Of a stretch of DNA of 64,000 nucleotides, positions 9,462-16,627 are shown piece by piece (position 1 is the stretch's first letter; each line of letters begins with the position of its first letter). The stretch is from Pseudomonadota bacterium (GTDB lineage Bacteria > Pseudomonadota > Alphaproteobacteria > Rhizobiales > Tepidamorphaceae), in assembly GCA_023458595.1 (NCBI GenBank), contig JAEWYT010000016.1, positions 1-64,000 of the forward strand. Direction: 5' to 3'. The position numbers and the translations under genes are program-made. The notes beneath the pieces were generated by a model. It saw nothing but the letters and a program-made list of their open reading frames with translations. It did not search any database and was not told the DNA's origin.

Positions 9462-10964
9462 ATGCTGACTACCGCGAGCGAAAGCCGAACAGGCTCGACC
9501 GGGATGCTGCGGGCCCTGATCCGCAGCCCGTACCTCTGGACGGCGGTCGCCGTGATCCTCTTCGTCGCGGTGCGGATGATCACGTCGCACGCGATTCACT
9601 TCATCCCCGCCAACGGCGACGAGCGCTACCAGTTCGCGATCGTCAAGCACGGCTTCGATATCAACCGCGGCAGCTTCCTTCCGGGGATCGGCATCTACCT
9701 CAGCGGCTTTCGTTACTTCTGGGGCAATATCCCGCTGGAGGACGCCCGCGTGATCGTCGGCGTCACGAATTCGCTCCTGTTCGCCGTGGCGTTTGCCCTG
9801 ATCGCGCGGACGATGGGGATCTGGAGCGCCATCGCCTTCACGATAGTCATGTCGTTCTGCTTCGAGTGGAACCTGATGGCATGGACGCTGTGGGGCGAGC
9901 ACGCGGGCAGCGTCCTGCTCGTGATCAACTTCCTGTTCGTGTACTGGCTGACGGATGCGATCGTCGCCGGAAGGAGGGTGCCGGTCTGGGCGTACCTCGC
10001 GTTGCTGATCATCTTCGGCATATCGCTCTACGTCCGCCAGAACTTCATGATCTTTCCGGTAATCGCGCTGGTGCTCAGCTCCCTTGCGTTCGCCGTCGTC
10101 TATTTCAGGGATCGCAAGCGCAACCTGCGCGTCTTCATGGTGCCGCTCGTCTATGCCGTCGGCCTGCTGTTCCTGACGCCGTGGACGATGGCGCTGTCGA
10201 AGCACGTCGGCGGCTTTCGCGTGGCCCCCGTGAGCCAGGATATCTCCCTGGCGATTCACTACGGCTACAAGAGACTGATGCCGATGGTCCGCAAGAAGAT
10301 CGTTGAGCACCACGCCCGCACGTCCGGAAAGACCCGCGAGGAGATCGACGAGTCGGAGTTCAAGGGCAACTCCTTCCTGGTCGTGCACCGGGCCGCGCGC
10401 TACCAGTCACGGGACGAGCACCGGCCGCTGCTGGACATCTTCAAGGAGTACCGGGAATACGCGCTGAAGGGGCTGACGCTCAATCACGCGATCGTCGAAG
10501 TCCAGGACGCCTGGCAGCGTTTCCTTTTCGGCGCCGGCAAGTTCGGCACCAGCTTCTTCGAGATGCAGTACTGGCGTCTCGATGCGCCGGTGGCGGTCCG
10601 CGCCTTGCTCCAGACGGTCTATTCGACGATCTACGTCACCGCCTTCGCGCTGTCCTTCGCCGTCGCGGTGATCCCCTTCTGGGGCACGCTGCGCGAGCAA
10701 CTCCTCGTCATCGCCTTCAAGGGCACGTTCCTGTTCGCCTGCCTCAATCCGTTCGTGCACCGCACCAACGCCCGGCATCACCAGTTCGTCGTGCCCCTGA
10801 TGGTGGTCGGGGCGCTGCTCCTGTTCCGGGAGTGCTACCGTCTCGCCAGGACCTCCTCCTATTCCGACATGGCGGCGGCGGAGAAGGCGCTGTTCTTCCT
10901 GCAGGCCGCGGGCGGGCTGGCGATCCTGTCGCTGGCGCTCGTCATCGCGTTGTATCCGGCCTGA
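9462..10964 (+). CDS. Polytopic membrane protein, possible GT-C type glycosyltransferase
   Basis: A 500-residue protein with about ten hydrophobic segments. The first periplasmic loop after the N-terminal helix contains NGDERYQFAIV, which has the short acidic pattern expected of a GT-C active site, but I do not recognise a specific family. A soluble stretch near residues 255-345 is rich in charged residues (HHARTSGKTREEIDE). The context (sulfotransferases, GtrB-like enzyme, flippase-like protein) suggests transfer of a lipid-linked sugar or another envelope modification on the periplasmic side. It is the last gene of the plus-strand run; no terminator hairpin with a T tract follows. Confidence 0.75.
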   Translation: MLTTASESRTGSTGMLRALIRSPYLWTAVAVILFVAVRMITSHAIHFIPANGDERYQFAIVKHGFDINRGSFLPGIGIYLSGFRYFWGNIPLEDARVIVGVTNSLLFAVAFALIARTMGIWSAIAFTIVMSFCFEWNLMAWTLWGEHAGSVLLVINFLFVYWLTDAIVAGRRVPVWAYLALLIIFGISLYVRQNFMIFPVIALVLSSLAFAVVYFRDRKRNLRVFMVPLVYAVGLLFLTPWTMALSKHVGGFRVAPVSQDISLAIHYGYKRLMPMVRKKIVEHHARTSGKTREEIDESEFKGNSFLVVHRAARYQSRDEHRPLLDIFKEYREYALKGLTLNHAIVEVQDAWQRFLFGAGKFGTSFFEMQYWRLDAPVAVRALLQTVYSTIYVTAFALSFAVAVIPFWGTLREQLLVIAFKGTFLFACLNPFVHRTNARHHQFVVPLMVVGALLLFRECYRLARTSSYSDMAAAEKALFFLQAAGGLAILSLALVIALYPA

Positions 10965-11043
10965 GACACGGGGCTTTTCAGAGGCTCCGGTGTTGTTGTC
11001 TGTGAACGGTCCAAGCGCCGGCGCCGGCCGGGGGGGGTTCCGA

Positions 11044-11682
11044 ATGTACTTCGATTTCGCCGAGATCGCGCCGGGCGACTACGCCAAGCTCCTCAACGCC
11101 GCGGTCGTGCCGCGACCGATCGCCTGGCTGGTGACGAAGAGCGCCTCCGGCGAGCTCAACGCCGCGCCGTTCTCGTATTTCAACGTCTTCTCCGGCAACC
11201 CGCCGATCGTCGGCGTCGGCATCGGCTCGCGCGACGGCGCGCAGTCGAAGGACAGTTCGGCGAACATCCTGGCGACCCGCGAGTTCGTCGTGAACCTGGT
11301 CTCCTACGAGACGCGTCACATGATGAATGTCTGCGGTGCCGACTACTCCGCAGGCATCAGCGAGATCGAGCGTGCCGGCCTGTCGACCGCCGCGAGCGTC
11401 AACGTCGGCGTGCCGCGCATCGCCGAAAGCCCGGTGGCGCTCGAATGCGTGCTGCACGAGACGGTCGACCTCGGCAATCGCCGCCATATCGTCATCGGCC
11501 GCGTCGTCGGGGCCTATTTCCGCGACGACATGGTGATCGACCGCGACAGGCGATACATCGACACGCCGAAGCTGGACCTGATCGGCCGCCTGCACGGTCG
11601 CGGCTGGTACGCGCGGCTGAGCGATCTGTTCGAGATGCCGCGCGTGAGCGTCGAGGACGTCGAGAAGGGCAGGGGCGGCTGA
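11044..11682 (+). CDS. Flavin reductase-like protein (FMN-binding split barrel)
   Basis: A 212-residue protein of the flavin reductase/flavoredoxin family that binds FMN. The family segment VVPRPIAWLVTKS is at residues 20-32, followed by NAAPFSYFNVFSGNPP and ATREFVVNLVS. Such proteins reduce or carry flavin for an oxygenase, or are stand-alone FMN enzymes. No monooxygenase is adjacent. A G-rich run (GGGGGG) about 7 bases before the ATG at 11044 serves as the ribosome site; the in-frame codon at 10990 would add an unlikely Gly-rich leader. It converges on the hydratase gene. Confidence 0.88.
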   Translation: MYFDFAEIAPGDYAKLLNAAVVPRPIAWLVTKSASGELNAAPFSYFNVFSGNPPIVGVGIGSRDGAQSKDSSANILATREFVVNLVSYETRHMMNVCGADYSAGISEIERAGLSTAASVNVGVPRIAESPVALECVLHETVDLGNRRHIVIGRVVGAYFRDDMVIDRDRRYIDTPKLDLIGRLHGRGWYARLSDLFEMPRVSVEDVEKGRGG

Positions 11683-11710
11683 TCGCGTCCGACGCCCGTA
11701 TCCGCGGGGC

Positions 11711-12481
11711 TCAGTCGAACGTCGCCTCGACCGGCCCGAAGGGCTGGAACTCGCAGCGCACCGCGTCGCCGCGCGCGATCGCGTACTGTTTCGTGAACGA
11801 GCCCGACATGATGCGCTGGCCGGCGCTGATGCCGCGGCCGAAACCGGCGAGCTTGTTGGCGAGCCAGACGACCGAGAGCAGCGCGCCGCCGTCCATGACG
11901 TTCGAACCCGGCGCACTCTCCTGCAGACCCCCGTTGACGTAAACGGAAACGTCCGAGCGCCCCAGATCGCCGTTTTCCGCGGTCAGCGCGACCGGCGCCC
12001 CGACCACGAAGGCCTTCTGCTGGGCGTTGTCCGCCATGGCGAGAGCGAGGTCGCCGGAGAGGTCGCCGCGTTTCTCGATGATCTCGAGCGCCGGCGCGGC
12101 ATGCGTGACCGCCGCGCGCGCCGCCTCGAGATCGACGCCCGGTCCCTCGAGGTCCGATCCGACGGTCAGGCAGAGTTCGTTCTCGAAGCCCGGCGCGATC
12201 AGGTCGGCGAAGGCGAACCGGTGGCCGCTCGGGCACGCGCCGCTCTCGAGAAGGTAGCCGAAGCAGGGTTCGTAGACGCCCTGCTGGGCACGCATCGCCG
12301 CCGCCGTCAGCCCGACCTTCCATCCCGCCTGCCGCTCGCCCGCCGACAGATGCCGGTCGAGAAGGTCGAGTTGCACGGCATAGGCCTCGTCCATGCTCAT
12401 GCGCCCGCCCCAGCGCGGCGGCATGTGCCGTCCGGCCCTCAGTTCGTCCCACAGGTCGTCCGCTATCGCCTTCGTGTCCAT
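11711..12481 (-). CDS. 2-keto-4-pentenoate hydratase / fumarylacetoacetate hydrolase family protein
   Basis: A 256-residue enzyme related to MhpD/HpaH hydratases and 4-oxalocrotonate decarboxylases, which add water to or decarboxylate 2-oxo-enoates in meta-cleavage pathways using a divalent metal. Family features seen: GWKVGLTAAAMRAQQGV near residue 53, the metal-binding region around FENELCLTVGSDL near 98, and the C-terminal GQRIMSGSFTKQYAI. No other meta-cleavage genes are nearby, so the substrate is unknown and a role in general 2-oxo acid metabolism is possible. The ATG at 12481 is the only reasonable start. Confidence 0.87.
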   Translation of the reverse strand: MDTKAIADDLWDELRAGRHMPPRWGGRMSMDEAYAVQLDLLDRHLSAGERQAGWKVGLTAAAMRAQQGVYEPCFGYLLESGACPSGHRFAFADLIAPGFENELCLTVGSDLEGPGVDLEAARAAVTHAAPALEIIEKRGDLSGDLALAMADNAQQKAFVVGAPVALTAENGDLGRSDVSVYVNGGLQESAPGSNVMDGGALLSVVWLANKLAGFGRGISAGQRIMSGSFTKQYAIARGDAVRCEFQPFGPVEATFD

Positions 12482-12706
12482 GTCCGCCGCTGCCGAGTCG
12501 CGCCTTGTCGCCGGGAAACACTAGCCGCTTCTCGCCGCCGCGTCAGTGAATGCCTCGCGGCGCGGTTCCGGTTCGTTCCCGTCGCCAGGCGCCATGTCGG
12601 GCCGGCGCGGCGCCGCGGGAGCGGCGGCGGTGCGGCCAGAAGCGTTGCAGGCGCGCAACTCCCGTCTGCCGAATTGGCGCCGGGGGCACCGATCGGCATT
12701 CTTTCG

Positions 12707-12733
12707 TTGGCTCACCGAAGCGGAGGCTATAAT
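12707..12733 (+). promoter_or_regulatory. Sigma-70-like promoter of the porin gene
   Basis: A perfect TATAAT (12728-12733) stands out in GC-rich DNA. TTGGCT (12707-12712) is the best -35 match, with a short 15-base spacer. Transcription would begin near 12740, giving a leader of about 155 bases. Confidence 0.55.
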
Positions 12734-12745
12734 TGTTTGAAACAA
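12733..12745. promoter_or_regulatory. Palindrome at the porin transcription start (candidate operator)
   Basis: TTGTTT-G-AAACAA is a perfect 13-base palindrome that begins at the last base of the -10 hexamer and covers the expected start site. A protein bound there would block initiation. The regulator is unknown. Confidence 0.45.
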
Positions 12746-12774
12746 CGTGCGGAATCCACGGGCTTCGTTTCCCC

Positions 12775-12801
12775 GAGGAGGTGCCGGAGAGGAGGTGCCG
12801 G
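12775..12801 (+). repeat. Tandem 13-bp repeat in the porin leader
   Basis: GAGGAGGTGCCGG occurs at 12775-12787 and again at 12789-12801, one base apart. Each copy contains a strong Shine-Dalgarno-like GAGGAGG, so the leader may bind ribosomes before the porin start. Confidence 0.6.
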
Positions 12802-12894
12802 TGAGGGGGCGTCCGGCAGCGGCGGTCCGGGATCGGCGGACAGGCGTCGGGATCGCGGCCGGGGAAACCGAGCGGTGATGCGGGGTTGGCGGAA

Positions 12895-14241
12895 ATGAAG
12901 AAGGTCCTTTTCGGTCTGGCGATCGCGCTGCCTGCCTTTGTCGCCGGCGCCGATGCGGCGGACATGACCATGGACGTGAAGGCGCCGAGGGAGCCCGTCT
13001 ACCGCTGCGACATCACCGGCTTCATCGAGCTGCCGGGCACCGACATCTGCTTTAAGGTGAGCGGCTACGCGGCGCTCGAGGTCTACGCCTTCGAGGACCA
13101 GTGGCCGCCGTCCTCGGGCGCGGCCTACGGCATCGTTCCCGACGGCCACACCCTCGAAGACACCTTCGGGATGTACGCCTTCGCCCACATCAATTTCGAC
13201 GCCCGCACGGCGACCGAATACGGGACCGTGCGCGCCTTCGTCGAGGGCGAGCTCACCGACAACGATACCCGCACCGGCGGCGCGTTCGGCCTGCGCCACG
13301 CCTTCGTCCAGTTCGGCAACTGGACGTTCGGCAAGACGTGGTCGACCTTCCTGCATCTCGACTCGAGCCCGATCTACTCCGACGTCGTGACGGCGACGGG
13401 CGACAACTACATGCGCCGCAGCCAGATCCGCTACACGCAGGCCTTCGGCAGCGGCTGGTCGGTGTCGGTCGCGCTCGAGGATCAGGCGTACTCCTATCCC
13501 TATGCGCTCCGCGCGACGGGCGTCTGGGGGCCGGTCGCCGCCTTCACGGTCGTCAACGACCGCAACGAGATGCCCGACGTGGTCGCCAATCTCCGCCTCG
13601 ACAGCGACTGGGGCAACGCGCAGGTCGCCGGCGCGCTGCACCGCAACGAGTTCCGCGACGTGAACGCGGCCGGCCTGCCGGTCGGATGGACGGACGCGGA
13701 CTTCGGCTGGGCCCTGCTGGGCGGCGCGATGGTCAAGACGCCGGTCACGGGCGAATACGACTACTTCACCCTGAAAGGCATCTATACGGACGGGGCGAGC
13801 CAGTACAACGAGGACAACCTGCTCGCGTCGGGCAACGTCGTGTGGGGCAACTGCGCCTTGCCGGTCGGCGTCACCGACTGCATCCTCGACCGGGTGACGT
13901 CATGGTCGGTGCTGGCCTCCCACACCCACTTCTGGACCTACACGGTCTACACGACGATCGGCGCAGGCTACCAGAACCTCAAGTCGCCCCTGACGTCCTA
14001 CAACCCGTTCGTTCCCTCCTTCTCGTCGGACTTCGAGATGGATACCTACGAGGTGTTCGCCAACATCTCGTGGAAACCGGTGGCGCAGACGACCTTCATG
14101 CTCGACGTCCACTACGGCCATGTCGACTTCAACGGCGCGGGGACGTCCGGCGGGGTGTTCAATCCCTTCATCGTCGATCCGGCCGCGAAGGACAGCCAGG
14201 GGGCCTTCCTCGTCGCCCTCGACATTCGCCGCTCCTTCTGA
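12895..14241 (+). CDS. Alphaproteobacterial porin (Omp2/Porin_2 type)
   Basis: An outer-membrane beta-barrel porin for diffusion of small hydrophilic solutes. A signal peptide (MKKVLFGLAIALPAFVAGADA) is followed by the conserved early segment with CDITGF and two nearby Cys (residues 38 and 51), an extended series of alternating aromatic/polar strands, and a C-terminal strand ending in DIRRSF with a terminal Phe, as required for barrel assembly. The length of 448 residues is usual. The ATG at 12895 is preferred over the in-frame TTG at 12886. The monocistronic gene has its own promoter and palindrome upstream. A short AT-rich inverted repeat follows about 170 bases downstream. Confidence 0.93.
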   Translation: MKKVLFGLAIALPAFVAGADAADMTMDVKAPREPVYRCDITGFIELPGTDICFKVSGYAALEVYAFEDQWPPSSGAAYGIVPDGHTLEDTFGMYAFAHINFDARTATEYGTVRAFVEGELTDNDTRTGGAFGLRHAFVQFGNWTFGKTWSTFLHLDSSPIYSDVVTATGDNYMRRSQIRYTQAFGSGWSVSVALEDQAYSYPYALRATGVWGPVAAFTVVNDRNEMPDVVANLRLDSDWGNAQVAGALHRNEFRDVNAAGLPVGWTDADFGWALLGGAMVKTPVTGEYDYFTLKGIYTDGASQYNEDNLLASGNVVWGNCALPVGVTDCILDRVTSWSVLASHTHFWTYTVYTTIGAGYQNLKSPLTSYNPFVPSFSSDFEMDTYEVFANISWKPVAQTTFMLDVHYGHVDFNGAGTSGGVFNPFIVDPAAKDSQGAFLVALDIRRSF

Positions 14242-14545
14242 GCGCGGCCGTCCGGGCGCGGCCGTCCTCCGCCGGCTTTCCTTCCTTTTCCCGAGCCTTC
14301 GCAACGGCGCGCGGCCGCTTGTTGTCGTCGCGTGCAGAATTCGCCGCCCTTGGGAACAGAATACGTAACGAAAAATAACCAGAAAAATTGAATCAAATTC
14401 CAAGTATCGAGGCATATTAGCCAATATGCCCGTCGTTTTTAATTAATTTAGGAAGGTCTTTTATTATAAGATCATCCCCGTAGAGAACCTCGTATTTTCA
14501 GACGGCTTGTATCTTCCGCTCGAAATCGAGCTGCGGGAGCTGCAG
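14242..14545. other. AT-rich intergenic island between the porin and GH26-like genes
   Basis: The 14370-14490 stretch is sharply AT-rich against its surroundings and contains the inverted repeat at 14411-14430, TTAATTAA near 14440 and TATAAG near 14465. No reading frame there looks coding. It probably carries the promoter of the downstream hydrolase gene and possibly the porin terminator. Confidence 0.5.
14411..14430. promoter_or_regulatory. Inverted repeat GGCATATT-AGCC-AATATGCC
   Basis: Perfect 8-bp arms around four bases, followed five bases later by TTTTT. It could be a weak intrinsic terminator for the porin transcript. Equally, it could be an operator, because a TTGAAT hexamer at 14388-14393 lies upstream and CATATT falls within the repeat. 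Confidence 0.45.
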
Positions 14546-15472
14546 GTGCTGAGAATACTATCCGTCCCTCTCGTCGCCGCCGCCGTGGCGGCGGCCGGCC
14601 TGACGGGCTTCCCGGCCCACGCGCAGCCGGCAGCGGCCGCCGCGGAAAGCACCGCCGGGCCGGTGCGCTCCGAAGCGCCGATCGGCATCTACGACCCGCT
14701 GAAGAAGGCCAAGCGCGTCAGGGGGATGGCGATCGAGCACGTGTTCATCGCCTGGCAGTATTTCAGCGTCGCCGAGCTCCGGGAGCAGGCGGCCTACGCC
14801 CGCAAGCGGCACCGCCGCATGATGGTCACCGTCGAGCCCTGGACGCATGCGGCGAACTGGGCCGACGGCGGCGACACCCTTTTCGGCGACATCCTGAACG
14901 GCGACTACGACGGCGAGATCGCCGCCGTCTGCACCGAGGTCGCGCGGATGAAGTTCAGGCCGCTGGTGCGCTGGGGCCACGAGATGGAGGAGGTCACCGG
15001 CCGCTATCCCTGGGCGCGCCACGACAGCGCCGGCTACGTCCAGGCCTACCGGTACTTCGTGACCAAGTGCCGCGCGATCGCCCCCAAGGCGCGCTTCGTC
15101 TGGTCGCCGATCGGGCACGAGGGCCTCGAGGACTATTTCCCGGGCAAGGGCTACGTCGACATGATCGGCCTGCCGGTCTGGGGCTACCAGAGGGCCGACA
15201 AGCTCTGGTACGGCCATCCCCGCAGTTTCGTCGAGGCCGTCCGCGAGAAGTACTCTCGCGTCACGCGGTACAGGAAGCCGATCATCATCGCGGAAATCGG
15301 CGTCAGCGGCCCGCGCAAGTACAAGAACAAGTGGCTCGCCCAGCTCCGCGTCGCCAGGAAGACGTTCCGCCGTCTCAAGGCCGTCGTCTACTTCAACATG
15401 CTGGAGCCGGCCGCCTGGCCCGACGGCCTGGGCAAGCCCGACTGGCGGATCAATCCCCGTCTCCTGCAGTAA
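14546..15472 (+). CDS. Secreted GH26-like glycoside hydrolase (first of a convergent pair)
   Basis: A 308-residue exported protein resembling beta-mannanase/GH26 TIM-barrel enzymes. The signal peptide runs from VLRILSVPLV to FPAHAQP. Two Glu sites typical of this fold are visible: RWGHEMEEVTGRYPW near residue 151 (acid/base) and IIIAEIGVSG near 253 (nucleophile). The GTG at 14546 is the start because GGGAG lies six bases upstream and the signal peptide begins there; the open frame to the TTG at 14507 lacks a ribosome site. A paralogue in the opposite direction ends 102 bases away, and the locus makes a polysaccharide, so the product probably trims or releases that polymer rather than degrading foreign mannan. 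Substrate is an inference. Confidence 0.83.
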   Translation: MLRILSVPLVAAAVAAAGLTGFPAHAQPAAAAAESTAGPVRSEAPIGIYDPLKKAKRVRGMAIEHVFIAWQYFSVAELREQAAYARKRHRRMMVTVEPWTHAANWADGGDTLFGDILNGDYDGEIAAVCTEVARMKFRPLVRWGHEMEEVTGRYPWARHDSAGYVQAYRYFVTKCRAIAPKARFVWSPIGHEGLEDYFPGKGYVDMIGLPVWGYQRADKLWYGHPRSFVEAVREKYSRVTRYRKPIIIAEIGVSGPRKYKNKWLAQLRVARKTFRRLKAVVYFNMLEPAAWPDGLGKPDWRINPRLLQ

Positions 15473-15574
15473 GCCGCCGGCGGCCGGATCGCTTCGGCGC
15501 GCGGACGGCAGGACGGCCGCGCCGGCCCGGGGCCGACGCCGGACCGGGCCCGACGCGGGACCGGGGGATGCGGA

Positions 15575-16489
15575 TCAGTTCAGGAAATCGAAGGCGTTGC
15601 CGGGAACCCGCCAGTCCGGAGTGCCGTGGCCGCTCCAGTCGTAGGGATCGACCGCGTTGAAGTAGACGATGCCTTCGAGCCGGGTGAACCGCTCGCCCGG
15701 TGCCGCCAACTCCCTCAGGCAGTGGTCGACATAGACCTGGTCGCCCGCGCAGCCGGCCTCTGCGACGATCACCGGCTTCTTGTAGTCCTTGACCAGGTCG
15801 TAGCGCTCGGCGAGATGCTCGCTGAAGCCGATCGGCCTGCCGTAGGCGGCCTGGTCGAAGGCCTGGAAGCCGAACACCGAGATGCCGACCTCGTCGGCAT
15901 AGGCGTCGCCGGGATAGTAGTCCCGCGCCGAGGCCTCGCCCACCGGCGACCACATGTACTTCGCCTCGGGGGCGGACTTGCGGCACTCGTCGACGAAATG
16001 GCGATAGGCGGCGACGTAGTCGTCCGGTTTCCAGTTCGCCCAGGCGTAGCGGCCGTTCGCCGCCTCCATCTCGTGGCCCCAGCGGATCGTGACGGGGCTC
16101 TCGAAGGTGGCGACCGCGCCGCACAGGTCCTTGATCTGGCCGTCATGACCGCCGGAAAGGATCGTGTCGCGCAGCCGCTCGCCGTCGAGGTTCCCGCCCG
16201 CACCCCACGACCAGGGCTCGACCGTCAACAGGATCGCGCGGCCGCGCTCGGAGGCGTACCTGTCCGCTTCCATGAGGCTCGCCAGGCTCACGTCGGACCA
16301 CGGCAGGTAGACGTGCTCGATGCCGATCGCCTTGCTGTCGGAGAACGCCCCGTGCGGATCGTAGACGCCGAAGGTCGGCCCCTGTCGCGACTGGGCGCCG
16401 GCCGTGTGCGGTCCGAAGCCCGCCAACAGGAGGACCGCGGCCAGCGGAAGGGCCGCGTTCGTTTTGCTCAGGTTCGTCAGCAACCGCAT
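15575..16489 (-). CDS. Secreted GH26-like glycoside hydrolase (second of the pair, in the GT2 operon)
   Basis: A 304-residue paralogue of the convergent hydrolase. The signal peptide is MRLLTNLSKTNAALPLAAVL through AGAQ; catalytic-type Glu residues lie in RWGHEMEAANGRYAW and VIVAEAGCAG. The two paralogues share the sequence plan (FGVYDP start of the domain, VEPW, WSPVG, YFN near the end) but have diverged strongly. The ATG at 16489 has AAGG upstream and opens the signal peptide; the longer frame to 16585 is rejected. It lies 138 bases after the GT2 synthase on the same strand, so it is probably co-transcribed. It may play the part that the periplasmic cellulase plays in cellulose synthesis operons. 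Confidence 0.84.
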   Translation of the reverse strand: MRLLTNLSKTNAALPLAAVLLLAGFGPHTAGAQSRQGPTFGVYDPHGAFSDSKAIGIEHVYLPWSDVSLASLMEADRYASERGRAILLTVEPWSWGAGGNLDGERLRDTILSGGHDGQIKDLCGAVATFESPVTIRWGHEMEAANGRYAWANWKPDDYVAAYRHFVDECRKSAPEAKYMWSPVGEASARDYYPGDAYADEVGISVFGFQAFDQAAYGRPIGFSEHLAERYDLVKDYKKPVIVAEAGCAGDQVYVDHCLRELAAPGERFTRLEGIVYFNAVDPYDWSGHGTPDWRVPGNAFDFLN

Positions 16490-16627
16490 TTCACTTGCCT
16501 TTCGTTCAGGACGGCGCCTGTCGCGCCGGGCGCGGCGATGGTCCTCTGCCTCGGATCCGATCCTGCGGATGCCGCTCGCGGCCAATCCGCGCCGGGGCAG
16601 CGGGAACGCCTGCCTTTGCCTTGGGTG

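Larger units (their letters stand above)
12482..12894. other. Intergenic region upstream of the porin gene
   Basis: About 410 bases with no convincing gene. It holds a sigma-70-like promoter with an overlapping palindrome (12707-12745), then a leader of roughly 150 bases with a tandem 13-bp repeat (12775-12801) and a possible 25-codon leader ORF (12801-12878). The 12482-12700 part is GC-rich without recognisable features. Confidence 0.6.

Noticed and set aside
15473..15574. GC-rich repeats between the convergent GH26-like genes as a bidirectional terminator
   Set aside because: Several short GC inverted repeats are possible in any such sequence; no single strong stem with a T tract stands out.
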